Assembly: GCA_946699065.1 (NCBI GenBank)
Contig: CAMPDV010002057.1
Coordinates: forward strand, 26,834 to 90,833
Reading direction: 5' to 3'
DNA length: 64,000 nucleotides
Source: Loxodes magnus
Lineage: Eukaryota; Ciliophora; Karyorelictea; Loxodida; Loxodidae
Below, piece by piece: positions 39,236-53,270 of this stretch. Numbering within the stretch: position 1 is the first letter of the stretch; the number at the start of each line of letters is the position of its first letter. The position numbers and the translations under genes were made by a program. The notes below the pieces were generated by a model. That model searched no databases and had not been told where the DNA came from. It worked only from the letters and a program-made list of their open reading frames with translations.

Positions 39236-42200
39236 GAATAATAAAAGTAAGAAAAGAAGATAGACTTTCAGATTTAAGGAGTATGCTTTGAGAAAAAGAA
39301 GATAATATTTTGAAAAGTGAATAAATGAAGTAAGAAAAGAAGATAGACTTTCAGATTTAAGGAGTATGCTTTGAGATAAAAGAAGATAATATTTTGAAAA
39401 GTGAATAAATGAAGTAAGAAAAGAAGATAGACTTTCAGATTTAAGGAGTATGCTTTGAGAAAAAAGAAGATAATATTTTGAAAAGTGAATAATAAAAGTA
39501 AGAAAAGAAGAAAGACTTTCAGATTTAAGGAGTATGCTTTGAGATAAAAGAAGATAATATTTTGAAAAGTGAATAAATGAAGTAAGAAAAGAAGAAAGAC
39601 TTTCAGATTTAAGGAGTATGCTTTGGAATAAAAGAAGATAATATTTTGAAAAGTGAATAAATGAAGTAAGAAAAGAAGATAAACTTTCAGATTTAAGGAG
39701 TATGCTTTGAGATAAAAGAAGATAATATTTTGAAAAGTGAATAAATGAAGTAAGAAAAGAAGATAGACTTTCAGATTTAAGGAGTATGCTTTGAGATAAA
39801 AGAAGATAATATTTTGAAAAGTAAATAAAGTAAGTAAGAAAAGAAGATAAACTTTCAGATTTAAGGAGTATGCTTTGAGATAAAAGAAGATAATATTTTG
39901 AAAAGTGAATAAATGAAGTAAGAAAAGAAGATAGACTTTCAGATTTAAGGAGTATGCTTTGAGATAAAAGAAGATAATATTTTGAAAAGTGAATAAATGA
40001 AGTAAGAAAAGAAGATAGACTTTCAGATTTAAGGAGTATGCTTTGGAATAAAAGAAGATAATATTTTGAAAAGTGAATAAATGAAGTAAGAAAAGAAGAT
40101 AGACTTTCAGATTTAAGGAGTATGCTTTGAGAAAAAGAAGATAATATTTTGAAAAGTGAATAAATGAAGTAAGAAAAGAAGAAAGACTTTCAGATTTAAG
40201 GAGTATGCTTTGGAATAAAAGAAGATAATATTTTGAAAAGTGAATAAATGAAGTAAGAAAAGAAGATAACTTTCAGATTTAAGGAGTATGCTTTGGAATA
40301 AAAGAAGATAATATTTTGAAAAGTGAATAAATGAAGTAAGAAAAGAAGATAAACTTTCAGATTTAAGGAGTATGCTTTGGAATAAAAGAAGATAATATTT
40401 TGAAAAGTGAATAAATGAAGTAAGAAAAGAAGATAGACTTTCAGATTTAAGGAGTATGCTTTGAGATAAAAGAAGATAATATTTTGAAAAGTGAATAAAT
40501 GAAGTGAGAAAAGAAGATAGACTTTCAGATTTAAGGAGTATGCTTTGAGATAAAAGAAGATAATATTTTGAAAAGTGAATAAATGAAGTAAGAAAAGAAG
40601 ATAGACTTTCAGATTTAAGGAGTATGCTTTGAGATAAAAGAAGATAATATTTTGAAAAGTGAATAAATGAAGTAAGAAAAGAAGATAGACTTTCAGATTT
40701 AAGGAGTATGCTTTGAGATAAAAGAAGATAATATTTTGAAAAGTGAATAAATGAAGTAAGAAAAGATTATAAATCTTCAGATTTAAGGAGTATGCTTTGG
40801 AATAAAAGAAGATAATATTTTGAAAAGTGAATAAATGAAGTAAGAAAAGATGATAGACTTTCAGATTTAAGGAGTATGCTTTGAGATAAAAGAAGATAAT
40901 ATTTTGAAAAGTGAATAAATGAAGTGAGAAAAGAAGATAGACTTTCAGATTTAAGGAGTATGCTTTGGAATAAAAGAAGATAATATTTTGAAAAGTGAAT
41001 AAATGAAGTGAGAAAAGAAGATAGACTTTCAGATTTAAGGAGTATGCTTTGAGATAAAAGAAGATAATATTTTGAAAAGTGAATAAATGAAGTAAGAAAA
41101 GAAGATAGACTTTCAGATTTAAGGAGTATGCTTTGGAATAAAAGAAGATAATATTTTGAAAAGTGAATAAATGAAGTGAGAAAAGAAGATAGACTTTCAG
41201 ATTTAAGGAGTATGCTTTGGAATAAAAGAAGATAATATTTTGAAAAGTGAATAAATGAAGTAAGAAAAGAAGATAGACTTTCAGATTTAAGGAGTATGCT
41301 TTGGAATAAAAGAAGATAATATTTTGAAAAGTGAATAAATGAAGTAAGAAAAGAAGATAGACTTTCAGATTTAAGGAGTATGCTTTGGAATAAAAGAAGA
41401 TAATATTTTGAAAAGTGAATAAATGAAGTGAGAAAAGAAGATAAACTTTCAGATTTAAGGATTATGCTTTGAGAAAAAGAAGATAATATTTTGAAAAGTG
41501 AATAAATGAAGTAAGAAAAGAAGATAGACTTTCAGATTTAAGGATTATGCTTTGAGATAAAAGAAGATAATATTTTGAAAAGTGAATAAATGAAGTGAGA
41601 AAAGATGATAAATCTTCAGATTTAAGGAGTATGCTTTGAGAAAAAGAAGATAATATTTTGAAAAGTGAATAAATGAAGTAAGAAAAGAAGATAAACTTTC
41701 AGATTTAAGGAGTATGCTTTGAGATAAAAGAAGATAATATTTTGAAAAGTGAATAAATGAAGTAAGAAAAGAAGAAAGACTTTCAGATTTAAGGAGTATG
41801 CTTTGAGATAAAAGAAGATAATATTTTGAAAAGTGAATAAATGAAGTAAGAAAAGAAGATAAACTTTCAGATTTAAGGAGTATGCTTTGGAATAAAAGAA
41901 GATAATATTTTGAAAAGTGAATAATAAAAGTAAGAAAAGAAGATAGACTTTCAGATTTAAGGAGTATGCTTTGGAATAAAAGAAGATAATATTTTGAAAA
42001 GTGAATAAATGAAGTAAGAAAAGAAGAAAGACTTTCAGATTTAAGGAGTATGCTTTGAGATAAAAGAAGATAATATTTTGAAAAGTGAATAAATGAAGTA
42101 AGAAAAGAAGATAAACTTTCAGATTTAAGGAGTATGCTTTGAGATAAAAGAAGATAATATTTTGAAAAGTGAATAAATGAAGTGAGAAAAGAAGATAGAC

Positions 42201-45200
42201 TTTCAGATTTAAGGAGTATGCTTTGAGATAAAAGAAGATAATATTTTGAAAAGTGAATAAATGAAGTGAGAAAAGAAGATAGACTTTCAGATTTAAGGAG
42301 TATGCTTTGAGATAAAAGAAGATAATATTTTGAAAAGTGAATAAATGAAGTAAGAAAAGAAGATAGACTTTCAGATTTAAGGAGTATGCTTTGGAATAAA
42401 AGAAGATAATATTTTGAAAAGTGAATAAATGAAGTAAGAAAAGAAGATAGACTTTCAGATTTAAGGAGTATGCTTTGAGAAAAAGAAGATAATATTTTGA
42501 AAAGTGAATAAATGAAGTAAGAAAAGAAGAAAGACTTTCAGATTTAAGGAGTATGCTTTGGAATAAAAGAAGATAATATTTTGAAAAGTGAATAAATGAA
42601 GTAAGAAAAGAAGATAGACTTTCAGATTTAAGGAGTATGCTTTGGAATAAAAGAAGATAATATTTTGAAAAGTGAATAAATGAAGTAAGAAAAGAAGATA
42701 GACTTTCAGATTTAAGGAGTATGCTTTGGAATAAAAGAAGATAATATTTTGAAAAGTGAATAAATGAAGTAAGAAAAGAAGATAGACTTTCAGATTTAAG
42801 GAGTATGCTTTGGAATAAAAGAAGATAATATTTTGAAAAGTGAATAAATGAAGTGAGAAAAGAAGATAAACTTTCAGATTTAAGGATTATGCTTTGAGAA
42901 AAAGAAGATAATATTTTGAAAAGTGAATAAATGAAGTAAGAAAAGAAGATAGACTTTCAGATTTAAGGAGTATGCTTTGAGATAAAAGAAGATAATATTT
43001 TGAAAAGTGAATAAATGAAGTGAGAAAAGATGATAAATCTTCAGATTTAAGGAGTATGCTTTGAGAAAAAGAAGATAATATTTTGAAAAGTGAATAAATG
43101 AAGTAAGAAAAGAAGATAAACTTTCAGATTTAAGGAGTATGCTTTGAGATAAAAGAAGATAATATTTTGAAAAGTGAATAAATGAAGTAAGAAAAGAAGA
43201 AAGACTTTCAGATTTAAGGAGTATGCTTTGAGATAAAAGAAGATAATATTTTGAAAAGTGAATAAATGAAGTAAGAAAAGAAGATAAACTTTCAGATTTA
43301 AGGAGTATGCTTTGGAATAAAAGAAGATAATATTTTGAAAAGTGAATAAATGAAGTAAGAAAAGAAGATAGACTTTCAGATTTAAGGAGTATGCTTTGAG
43401 ATAAAAGAAGATAATATTTTGAAAAGTGAATAAATGAAGTGAGAAAAGAAGATAGACTTTCAGATTTAAGGAGTATGCTTTGAGATAAAAGAAGATAATA
43501 TTTTGAAAAGTGAATAAATGAAGTGAGAAAAGAAGATAGACTTTCAGATTTAAGGAGTATGCTTTGAGATAAAAGAAGATAATATTTTGAAAAGTGAATA
43601 AATGAAGTAAGAAAAGAAGATAGACTTTCAGATTTAAGGAGTATGCTTTGGAATAAAAGAAGATAATATTTTGAAAAGTGAATAAATGAAGTAAGAAAAG
43701 AAGATAGACTTTCAGATTTAAGGAGTATGCTTTGAGAAAAAGAAGATAATATTTTGAAAAGTGAATAAATGAAGTAAGAAAAGAAGAAAGACTTTCAGAT
43801 TTAAGGAGTATGCTTTGGAATAAAAGAAGATAATATTTTGAAAAGTGAATAAATGAAGTAAGAAAAGAAGATAGACTTTCAGATTTAAGGAGTATGCTTT
43901 GGAATAAAAGAAGATAATATTTTGAAAAGTGAATAAATGAAGTAAGAAAAGAAGATAAACTTTCAGATTTAAGGAGTATGCTTTGGAATAAAAGAAGATA
44001 ATATTTTGAAAAGTGAATAAATGAAGTAAGAAAAGAAGATAGACTTTCAGATTTAAGGAGTATGCTTTGAGATAAAAGAAGATAATATTTTGAAAAGTGA
44101 ATAAATGAAGTGAGAAAAGAAGATAGACTTTCAGATTTAAGGAGTATGCTTTGAGATAAAAGAAGATAATATTTTGAAAAGTGAATAAATGAAGTAAGAA
44201 AAGAAGATAGACTTTCAGATTTAAGGAGTATGCTTTGAGATAAAAGAAGATAATATTTTGAAAAGTGAATAAATGAAGTAAGAAAAGAAGATAGACTTTC
44301 AGATTTAAGGAGTATGCTTTGAGATAAAAGAAGATAATATTTTGAAAAGTGAATAAATGAAGTAAGAAAAGAAGATAGACTTTCAGATTTAAGGATTATG
44401 CTTTGGAATAAAAGAAGATAATATTTTGAAAAGTGAATAAATGAAGTGAGAAAAGAAGATAGACTTTCAGATTTAAGGAGTATGCTTTGGAATAAAAGAA
44501 GATAATATTTTGAAAAGTGAATAAATGAAGTAAGAAAAGAAGATAGACTTTCAGATTTAAGGAGTATGCTTTGGAATAAAAGAAGATAATATTTTGAAAA
44601 GTGAATAAATGAAGTGAGAAAAGAAGATAAACTTTCAGATTTAAGGATTATGCTTTGAGATAAAAGAAGATAATATTTTGAAAAGTGAATAAATGAAGTA
44701 AGAAAAGAAGAAAGACTTTCAGATTTAAGGAGTATGCTTTGGAATAAAAGAAGATAATATTTTGAAAAGTGAATAAATGAAGTAAGAAAAGAAGATAGAC
44801 TTTCAGATTTAAGGAGTATGCTTTGAGATAAAAGAAGATAATATTTTGAAAAGTGAATAAATGAAGTAAGAAAAGAAGAAAGACTTTCAGATTTAAGGAG
44901 TATGCTTTGAGAAAAAAAAGATAATATTTTGAAAAGTGAATAAATGAAGTAAGAAAAGAAGATAGACTTTCAGATTTAAGGAGTATGCTTTGAGATAAAA
45001 GAAGATAATATTTTGAAAAGTGAATAAATGAAGTAAGAAAAGATGATAGACTTTCAGATTTAAGGAGTATGCTTTGAGATAAAAGAAGATAATATTTTGA
45101 AAAGTGAATAAATGAAGTAAGAAAAGATGATAGACTTTCAGATTTAAGGAGTATGCTTTGAGATAAAAGAAGATAATATTTTGAAAAGTGAATAAATGAA

Positions 45201-48200
45201 GTAAGAAAAGAAGAAAGACTTTCAGATTTAAGGAGTATGCTTTGAGATAAAAGAAGATAATATTTTGAAAAGTGAATAAATGAAGTAAGAAAAGAAGATA
45301 AACTTTCAGATTTAAGGAGTATGCTTTGGAATAAAAGAAGATAATATTTTGAAAAGTGAATAAATGAAGTAAGAAAAGAAGATAGACTTTCAGATTTAAG
45401 GAGTATGCTTTGGAATAAAAGAAGATAATATTTTGAAAAGTGAATAAATGAAGTAAGAAAAGAAGATAGACTTTCAGATTTAAGGAGTATGCTTTGGAAT
45501 AAAAGAAGATAATATTTTGAAAAGTGAATAAATGAAGTGAGAAAAGAAGATAAACTTTCAGATTTAAGGATTATGCTTTGAGAAAAAGAAGATAATATTT
45601 TGAAAAGTGAATAAATGAAGTAAGAAAAGAAGATAGACTTTCAGATTTAAGGATTATGCTTTGAGATAAAAGAAGATAATATTTTGAAAAGTGAATAAAT
45701 GAAGTGAGAAAAGATGATAAATCTTCAGATTTAAGGAGTATGCTTTGAGAAAAAGAAGATAATATTTTGAAAAGTGAATAAATGAAGTAAGAAAAGAAGA
45801 TAAACTTTCAGATTTAAGGAGTATGCTTTGAGATAAAAGAAGATAATATTTTGAAAAGTGAATAAATGAAGTGAGAAAAGAAGATAGACTTTCAGATTTA
45901 AGGAGTATGCTTTGGAATAAAAGAAGATAATATTTTGAAAAGTGAATAAATGAAGTAAGAAAAGAAGATAGACTTTCAGATTTAAGGAGTATGCTTTGAG
46001 AAAAAAGAAGATAATATTTTGAAAAGTGATTAATAAAAGTAAGAAAAGAAGAAAGACTTTCAGATTTAAGGAGTATGCTTTGAGAAAAAAGAAGATAATA
46101 TTTTGAAAAGTGAATAATAAAAGTAAGAAAAGAAGAAAGACTTTCAGATTTAAGGATTATGCTTTGGAATAAAAGAAGATAATATTTTGAAAAGTGAATA
46201 AATGAAGTAAGAAAAGAAGATAGACTTTCAGATTTAAGGAGTATGCTTTGAGATAAAAGAAGATAATATTTTGAAAAGTGAATAAATGAAGTAAGAAAAG
46301 AAGAAAGACTTTCAGATTTAAGGATTATGCTTTGGAATAAAAGAAGATAATATTTTGAAAAGTGAATAAATGAAGTAAGAAAAGATGATAGACTTTCAGA
46401 TTTAAGGAGTATGCTTTGAGATAAAAGAAGATAATATTTTGAAAAGTGAATAATAAAAGTAAGAAAAGAAGATAACTTTCAGATTTAAGGAGTATGCTTT
46501 GAGATAAAAGAAGATAATATTTTGAAAAGTGAATAAATGAAGTAAGAAAAGAAGATAGACTTTCAGATTTAAGGAGTATGCTTTGAGATAAAAGAAGATA
46601 ATATTTTGAAAAGTGAATAAATGAAGTAAGAAAAGAAGATAGACTTTCAGATTTAAGGAGTATGCTTTGAGATAAAAGAAGATAATATTTTGAAAAGTGA
46701 ATAAATGAAGTAAGAAAAGAAGATAGACTTTCAGATTTAAGGAGTATGCTTTGAGATAAAAGAAGATAATATTTTGAAAAGTGAATAAATGAAGTAAGAC
46801 AAGAAGATAAACTTTCAGATTTAAGGAGTATGCTTTGAGATAAAAGAAGATAATATTTTGAAAAGTGAATAAATGAAGTAAGAAAAGAAGATAAACTTTC
46901 AGATTTAAGGAGTATGCTTTGGAATAAAAGAAGATAATATTTTGAAAAGTGAATAAATGAAGTAAGAAAAGAAGATAGACTTTCAGATTTAAGGAGTATG
47001 CTTTGGAATAAAAGAAGATAATATTTTGAAAAGTGAATAAATGAAGTGAGAAAAGAAGATAGACTTTCAGATTTAAGGAGTATGCTTTGGAATAAAAGAA
47101 GATAATATTTTGAAAAGTGAATAAATGAAGTAAGACAAGAAGATAGACTTTCAGATTTAAGGATTATGCTTTGAGAAAAAGAAGATAATATTTTGAAAAG
47201 TGAATAAATGAAGTAAGAAAAGAAGATAGACTTTCAGATTTAAGGATTATGCTTTGAGATAAAAGAAGATAATATTTTGAAAAGTGAATAAATGAAGTAA
47301 GAAAAGAAGATAAACTTTCAGATTTAAGGAGTATGCTTTGAGAAAAAAGAAGATAATATTTTGAAAAGTGAATAATAAAAGTAAGAAAAGAAGAAAGACT
47401 TTCAGATTTAAGGAGTATGCTTTGGAATAAAAGAAGATAATATTTTGAAAAGTGAATAAATGAAGTAAGAAAAGAAGATAGACTTTCAGATTTAAGGAGT
47501 ATGCTTTGAGATAAAAGAAGATAATATTTTGAAAAGTGAATAAATGAAGTGAGAAAAGATTATAAATCTTCAGATTTAAGGAGTATGCTTTGAGATAAAA
47601 GAAGATAATATTTTGAAAAGTGAATAAATGAAGTAAGAAAAGAAGAAAGACTTTCAGATTTAAGGATTATGCTTTGGAATAAAAGAAGATAATATTTTGA
47701 AAAGTGAATAAATGAAGTAAGAAAAGAAGATAGACTTTCAGATTTAAGGAGTATGCTTTGAGATAAAAGAAGATAATATTTTGAAAAGTGAATAAATGAA
47801 GTAAGAAAAGAAGATAGACTTTCAGATTTAAGGAGTATGCTTTGAGAAAAAGAAGATAATATTTTGAAAAGTGAATAAATGAAGTAAGAAAAGAAGATAG
47901 ACTTTCAGATTTAAGGAGTATGCTTTGGAATAAAAGAAGATAATATTTTGAAAAGTGAATAAATGAAGTAAGAAAAGAAGATAGACTTTCAGATTTAAGG
48001 AGTATGCTTTGAGATAAAAGAAGATAATATTTTGAAAAGTGAATAAATGAAGTAAGAAAAGAAGATAGACTTTCAGATTTAAGGAGTATGCTTTGAGAAA
48101 AAGAAGATAATATTTTGAAAAGTGAATAAATGAAGTAAGAAAAGAAGATAGACTTTCAGATTTAAGGAGTATGCTTTGGAATAAAAGAAGATAATATTTT

Positions 48201-51200
48201 GAAAAGTGAATAAATGAAGTAAGAAAAGAAGATAGACTTTCAGATTTAAGGAGTATGCTTTGGAATAAAAGAAGATAATATTTTGAAAAGTGAATAAATG
48301 AAGTAAGAAAAGAAGATAGACTTTCAGATTTAAGGAGTATGCTTTGGAATAAAAGAAGATAATATTTTGAAAAGTGAATAAATGAAGTGAGAAAAGAAGA
48401 TAGACTTTCAGATTTAAGGAGTATGCTTTGGAATAAAAGAAGATAATATTTTGAAAAGTGAATAAATGAAGTGAGAAAAGAAGATAAACTTTCAGATTTA
48501 AGGATTATGCTTTGAGAAAAAGAAGATAATATTTTGAAAAGTGAATAAATGAAGTAAGAAAAGAAGATAGACTTTCAGATTTAAGGAGTATGCTTTGAGA
48601 TAAAAGAAGATAATATTTTGAAAAGTGAATAAATGAAGTGAGAAAAGATTATAAATCTTCAGATTTAAGGAGTATGCTTTGAGATAAAAGAAGATAATAT
48701 TTTGAAAAGTGAATAAATGAAGTAAGAAAAGAAGAAAGACTTTCAGATTTAAGGATTATGCTTTGGAATAAAAGAAGATAATATTTTGAAAAGTGAATAA
48801 ATGAAGTAAGAAAAGAAGATAGACTTTCAGATTTAAGGAGTATGCTTTGAGATAAAAGAAGATAATATTTTGAAAAGTGAATAAATGAAGTAAGAAAAGA
48901 AGAAAGACTTTCAGATTTAAGGATTATGCTTTGGAATAAAAGAAGATAATATTTTGAAAAGTGAATAAATGAAGTAAGAAAAGAAGATAGACTTTCAGAT
49001 TTAAGGAGTATGCTTTGAGATAAAAGAAGATAATATTTTGAAAAGTGAATAAATGAAGTAAGAAAAGAAGATAGACTTTCAGATTTAAGGAGTATGCTTT
49101 GAGAAAAAGAAGATAATATTTTGAAAAGTGAATAAATGAAGTAAGAAAAGAAGATAGACTTTCAGATTTAAGGAGTATGCTTTGGAATAAAAGAAGATAA
49201 TATTTTGAAAAGTGAATAAATGAAGTAAGAAAAGAAGATAGACTTTCAGATTTAAGGAGTATGCTTTGGAATAAAAGAAGATAATATTTTGAAAAGTGAA
49301 TAAATGAAGTGAGAAAAGAAGATAGACTTTCAGATTTAAGGAGTATGCTTTGGAATAAAAGAAGATAATATTTTGAAAAGTGAATAAATGAAGTGAGAAA
49401 AGAAGATAAACTTTCAGATTTAAGGATTATGCTTTGAGAAAAAGAAGATAATATTTTGAAAAGTGAATAAATGAAGTAAGAAAAGAAGATAGACTTTCAG
49501 ATTTAAGGAGTATGCTTTGGAATAAAAGAAGATAATATTTTGAAAAGTGAATAAATGAAGTAAGACAAGAAGATAAACTTTCAGATTTAAGGAGTATGCT
49601 TTGAGATAAAAGAAGATAATATTTTGAAAAGTGAATAAATGAAGTGAGAAAAGAAGATAACTTTCAGATTTAAGGAGTATGCTTTGAGAAAAAGAAGATA
49701 ATATTTTGAAAAGTGAATAAATGAAGTGAGAAAAGAAGATAGACTTTCAGATTTAAGGAGTATGCTTTGAGATAAAAGAAGATAATATTTTGAAAAGTGA
49801 ATAAATGAAGTAAGAAAAGAAGATAGACTTTCAGATTTAAGGATTATGCTTTGGAATAAAAGAAGATAATATTTTGAAAAGTGAATAAATGAAGTGAGAA
49901 AAGAAGATAGACTTTCAGATTTAAGGAGTATGCTTTGGAATAAAAGAATATAATATTTTGAAAAGTGAATAAATGAAGTAAGAAAAGAAGATAGACTTTC
50001 AGATTTAAGGAGTATGCTTTGAGAAAAAGAAGATAATATTTTGAAAAGTGAATAAATGAAGTGAGAAAAGAAGATAAACTTTCAGATTTAAGGATTATGC
50101 TTTGAGATAAAAGAAGATAATATTTTGAAAAGTGAATAAATGAAGTGAGAAAAGATGATAAATCTTCAGATTTAAGGAGTATGCTTTGAGAAAAAGAAGA
50201 TAATATTTTGAAAAGTGAATAAATGAAGTAAGAAAAGAAGATAAACTTTCAGATTTAAGGAGTATGCTTTGAGATAAAAGAAGATAATATTTTGAAAAGT
50301 GAATAAATGAAGTAAGAAAAGAAGATAGACTTTCAGATTTAAGGAGTATGCTTTGAGATAAAAGAAGATAATATTTTGAAAAGTGAATAAATGAAGTAAG
50401 AAAAGAAGAAAGACTTTCAGATTTAAGGATTATGCTTTGAGATAAAAGAAGATAATATTTTGAAAAGTGAATAAATGAAGTAAGACAAGAAGATAAACTT
50501 TCAGATTTAAGGAGTATGCTTTGAGATAAAAGAAGATAATATTTTGAAAAGTGAATAAATGAAGTAAGAAAAGAAGATAGACTTTCAGATTTAAGGAGTA
50601 TGCTTTGAGAAAAAGAAGATAATATTTTGAAAAGTGAATAAATGAAGTAAGAAAAGAAGATAGACTTTCAGATTTAAGGAGTATGCTTTGAGATAAAAGA
50701 AGATAATATTTTGAAAAGTGAATAAATGAAGTAAGAAAAGATGATAGACTTTCAGATTTAAGGAGTATGCTTTGAGATAAAAGAAGATAATATTTTGAAA
50801 AGTGAATAAATGAAGTAAGAAAAGATGATAGACTTTCAGATTTAAGGAGTATGCTTTGAGATAAAAGAAGATAATATTTTGAAAAGTGAATAAATGAAGT
50901 AAGAAAAGATGATAGACTTTCAGATTTAAGGAGTATGCTTTGAGATAAAAGAAGATAATATTTTGAAAAGTGAATAAATGAAGTAAGACAAGAAGATAAA
51001 CTTTCAGATTTAAGGAGTATGCTTTGAGAAAAAGAAGATAATATTTTGAAAAGTGAATAAATGAAGTAAGAAAAGAAGATAGACTTTCAGATTTAAGGAG
51101 TATGCTTTGAGATAAAAGAAGATAATATTTTGAAAAGTGAATAAATGAAGTAAGAAAAGAAGATAGACTTTCAGATTTAAGGAGTATGCTTTGAGATAAA

Positions 51201-53270
51201 AGAAGATAATATTTTGAAAAGTGAATAAATGAAGTAAGAAAAGATGATAGACTTTCAGATTTAAGGAGTATGCTTTGAGATAAAAGAAGATAATATTTTG
51301 AAAAGTGAATAAATGAAGTAAGAAAAGAAGATAGACTTTCAGATTTAAGGAGTATGCTTTGAGATAAAAGAAGATAATATTTTGAAAAGTGAATAAATGA
51401 AGTAAGACAAGAAGATAAACTTTCAGATTTAAGGAGTATGCTTTGAGAAAAAGAAGATAATATTTTGAAAAGTGAATAAATGAAGTGAGAAAAGAAGATA
51501 GACTTTCAGATTTAAGGAGTATGCTTTGAGATAAAAGAAGATAATATTTTGAAAAGTGAATAAATGAAGTAAGAAAAGAAGATAGACTTTCAGATTTAAG
51601 GAGTATGCTTTGAGATAAAAGAAGATAATATTTTGAAAAGTGAATAAATGAAGTAAGACAAGAAGATAGACTTTCAGATTTAAGGAGTATGCTTTGAGAT
51701 AAAAGAAGATAATATTTTGAAAAGTGAATAAATGAAGTAAGAAAAGAAGATAGACTTTCAGATTTAAGGAGTATGCTTTGAGAAAAAGAAGATAATATTT
51801 TGAAAAGTGAATAAATGAAGTAAGAAAAGAAGATAGACTTTCAGATTTAAGGAGTATGCTTTGAGATAAAAGAAGATAATATTTTGAAAAGTGAATAAAT
51901 GAAGTAAGACAAGAAGATAAACTTTCAGATTTAAGGAGTATGCTTTGAGAAAAAGAAGATAATATTTTGAAAAGTGAATAAATGAAGTAAGAAAAGAAGA
52001 TAGACTTTCAGATTTAAGGAGTATGCTTTGAGATAAAAGAAGATAATATTTTGAAAAGTGAATAAATGAAGTAAGAAAAGAAGATAAACTTTCAGATTTA
52101 AGGAGTATGCTTTGGAATAAAAGAAGATAATATTTTGAAAAGTGAATAATAAAAGTAAGAAAAGAAGATAGACTTTCAGATTTAAGGAGTATGCTTTGGA
52201 ATAAAAGAAGATAATATTTTGAAAAGTGAATAAATGAAGTAAGAAAAGAAGAAAGACTTTCAGATTTAAGGAGTATGCTTTGAGATAAAAGAAGATAATA
52301 TTTTGAAAAGTGAATAAATGAAGTAAGAAAAGAAGATAAACTTTCAGATTTAAGGAGTATGCTTTGAGATAAAAGAAGATAATATTTTGAAAAGTGAATA
52401 AATGAAGTGAGAAAAGAAGATAGACTTTCAGATTTAAGGAGTATGCTTTGAGATAAAAGAAGATAATATTTTGAAAAGTGAATAAATGAAGTGAGAAAAG
52501 AAGATAGACTTTCAGATTTAAGGAGTATGCTTTGAGATAAAAGAAGATAATATTTTGAAAAGTGAATAAATGAAGTAAGAAAAGAAGATAGACTTTCAGA
52601 TTTAAGGAGTATGCTTTGGAATAAAAGAAGATAATATTTTGAAAAGTGAATAAATGAAGTAAGAAAAGAAGATAGACTTTCAGATTTAAGGAGTATGCTT
52701 TGAGAAAAAGAAGATAATATTTTGAAAAGTGAATAAATGAAGTAAGAAAAGAAGAAAGACTTTCAGATTTAAGGAGTATGCTTTGGAATAAAAGAAGATA
52801 ATATTTTGAAAAGTGAATAAATGAAGTAAGAAAAGAAGATAAACTTTCAGATTTAAGGAGTATGCTTTGGAATAAAAGAAGATAATATTTTGAAAAGTGA
52901 ATAAATGAAGTAAGAAAAGAAGATAGACTTTCAGATTTAAGGAGTATGCTTTGGAATAAAAGAAGATAATATTTTGAAAAGTGAATAAATGAAGTGAGAA
53001 AAGAAGATAAACTTTCAGATTTAAGGATTATGCTTTGAGAAAAAGAAGATAATATTTTGAAAAGTGAATAAATGAAGTAAGAAAAGAAGATAGACTTTCA
53101 GATTTAAGGATTATGCTTTGAGATAAAAGAAGATAATATTTTGAAAAGTGAATAAATGAAGTGAGAAAAGATGATAAATCTTCAGATTTAAGGAGTATGC
53201 TTTGAGAAAAAGAAGATAATATTTTGAAAAGTGAATAAATGAAGTAAGAAAAGAAGATAAACTTTCAGAT
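33011..53270 (+). repeat. Subarray E: GATGATAAATC variant, recurring block
   Basis: Eight copies carry AGAAAAGATGATAAATC, starting at 33,011, 36,615, 38,209, 41,598, 43,023, 45,707, 50,148 and 53,164. Most sit in the same local string: a GTGAG copy with GATAAAC and GGATTATGC, a GAGAAAAAG copy, then the marker, then GAGAAAAAG and GATAAAC. The blocks at 41,598 and 43,023 are 1,425 bp apart and agree over more than a dozen monomers, except that the second lacks about three monomers that include an AATAATAAAAG copy. The block at 53,164 follows the same order for about eight monomers. This is an irregular higher-order repeat of changing length, not a fixed period. Confidence 0.7.
38603..38806 (+). 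other. Scrambled patch: three monomers of 100, 64 and 39 bp
   Basis: Successive TTTTG starts here are at 38,603, 38,703, 38,767 and 38,806. The first unit has short extra pieces after ACTTTCAGA (TGCTT, then GTGAAGTGCTTTGGA) that look copied from the nearby TATGCTTTG and GTGAAG segments. The second unit jumps from AAACTTT straight to GAGATAAAAG, omitting about 20 bp. The third jumps from TTTTGAAAAG to GATTATGC, omitting about 45 bp, with AAGG or AAAG as possible microhomology. No other place in the window shows rearrangement inside monomers on this scale. Templated repair of a break, or a chimeric read in the assembly, could both produce it. Confidence 0.85.

Noticed and set aside
43752-44844. 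Minus-strand open frame of over 360 codons as a protein-coding gene
   Set aside because: It is the satellite read backwards. There is no ATG on that strand, a second frame is open over the same bases, the 28-residue unit is a low-complexity Leu/Ser/Phe string, and copies of 83 or 80 bp break the frame elsewhere.
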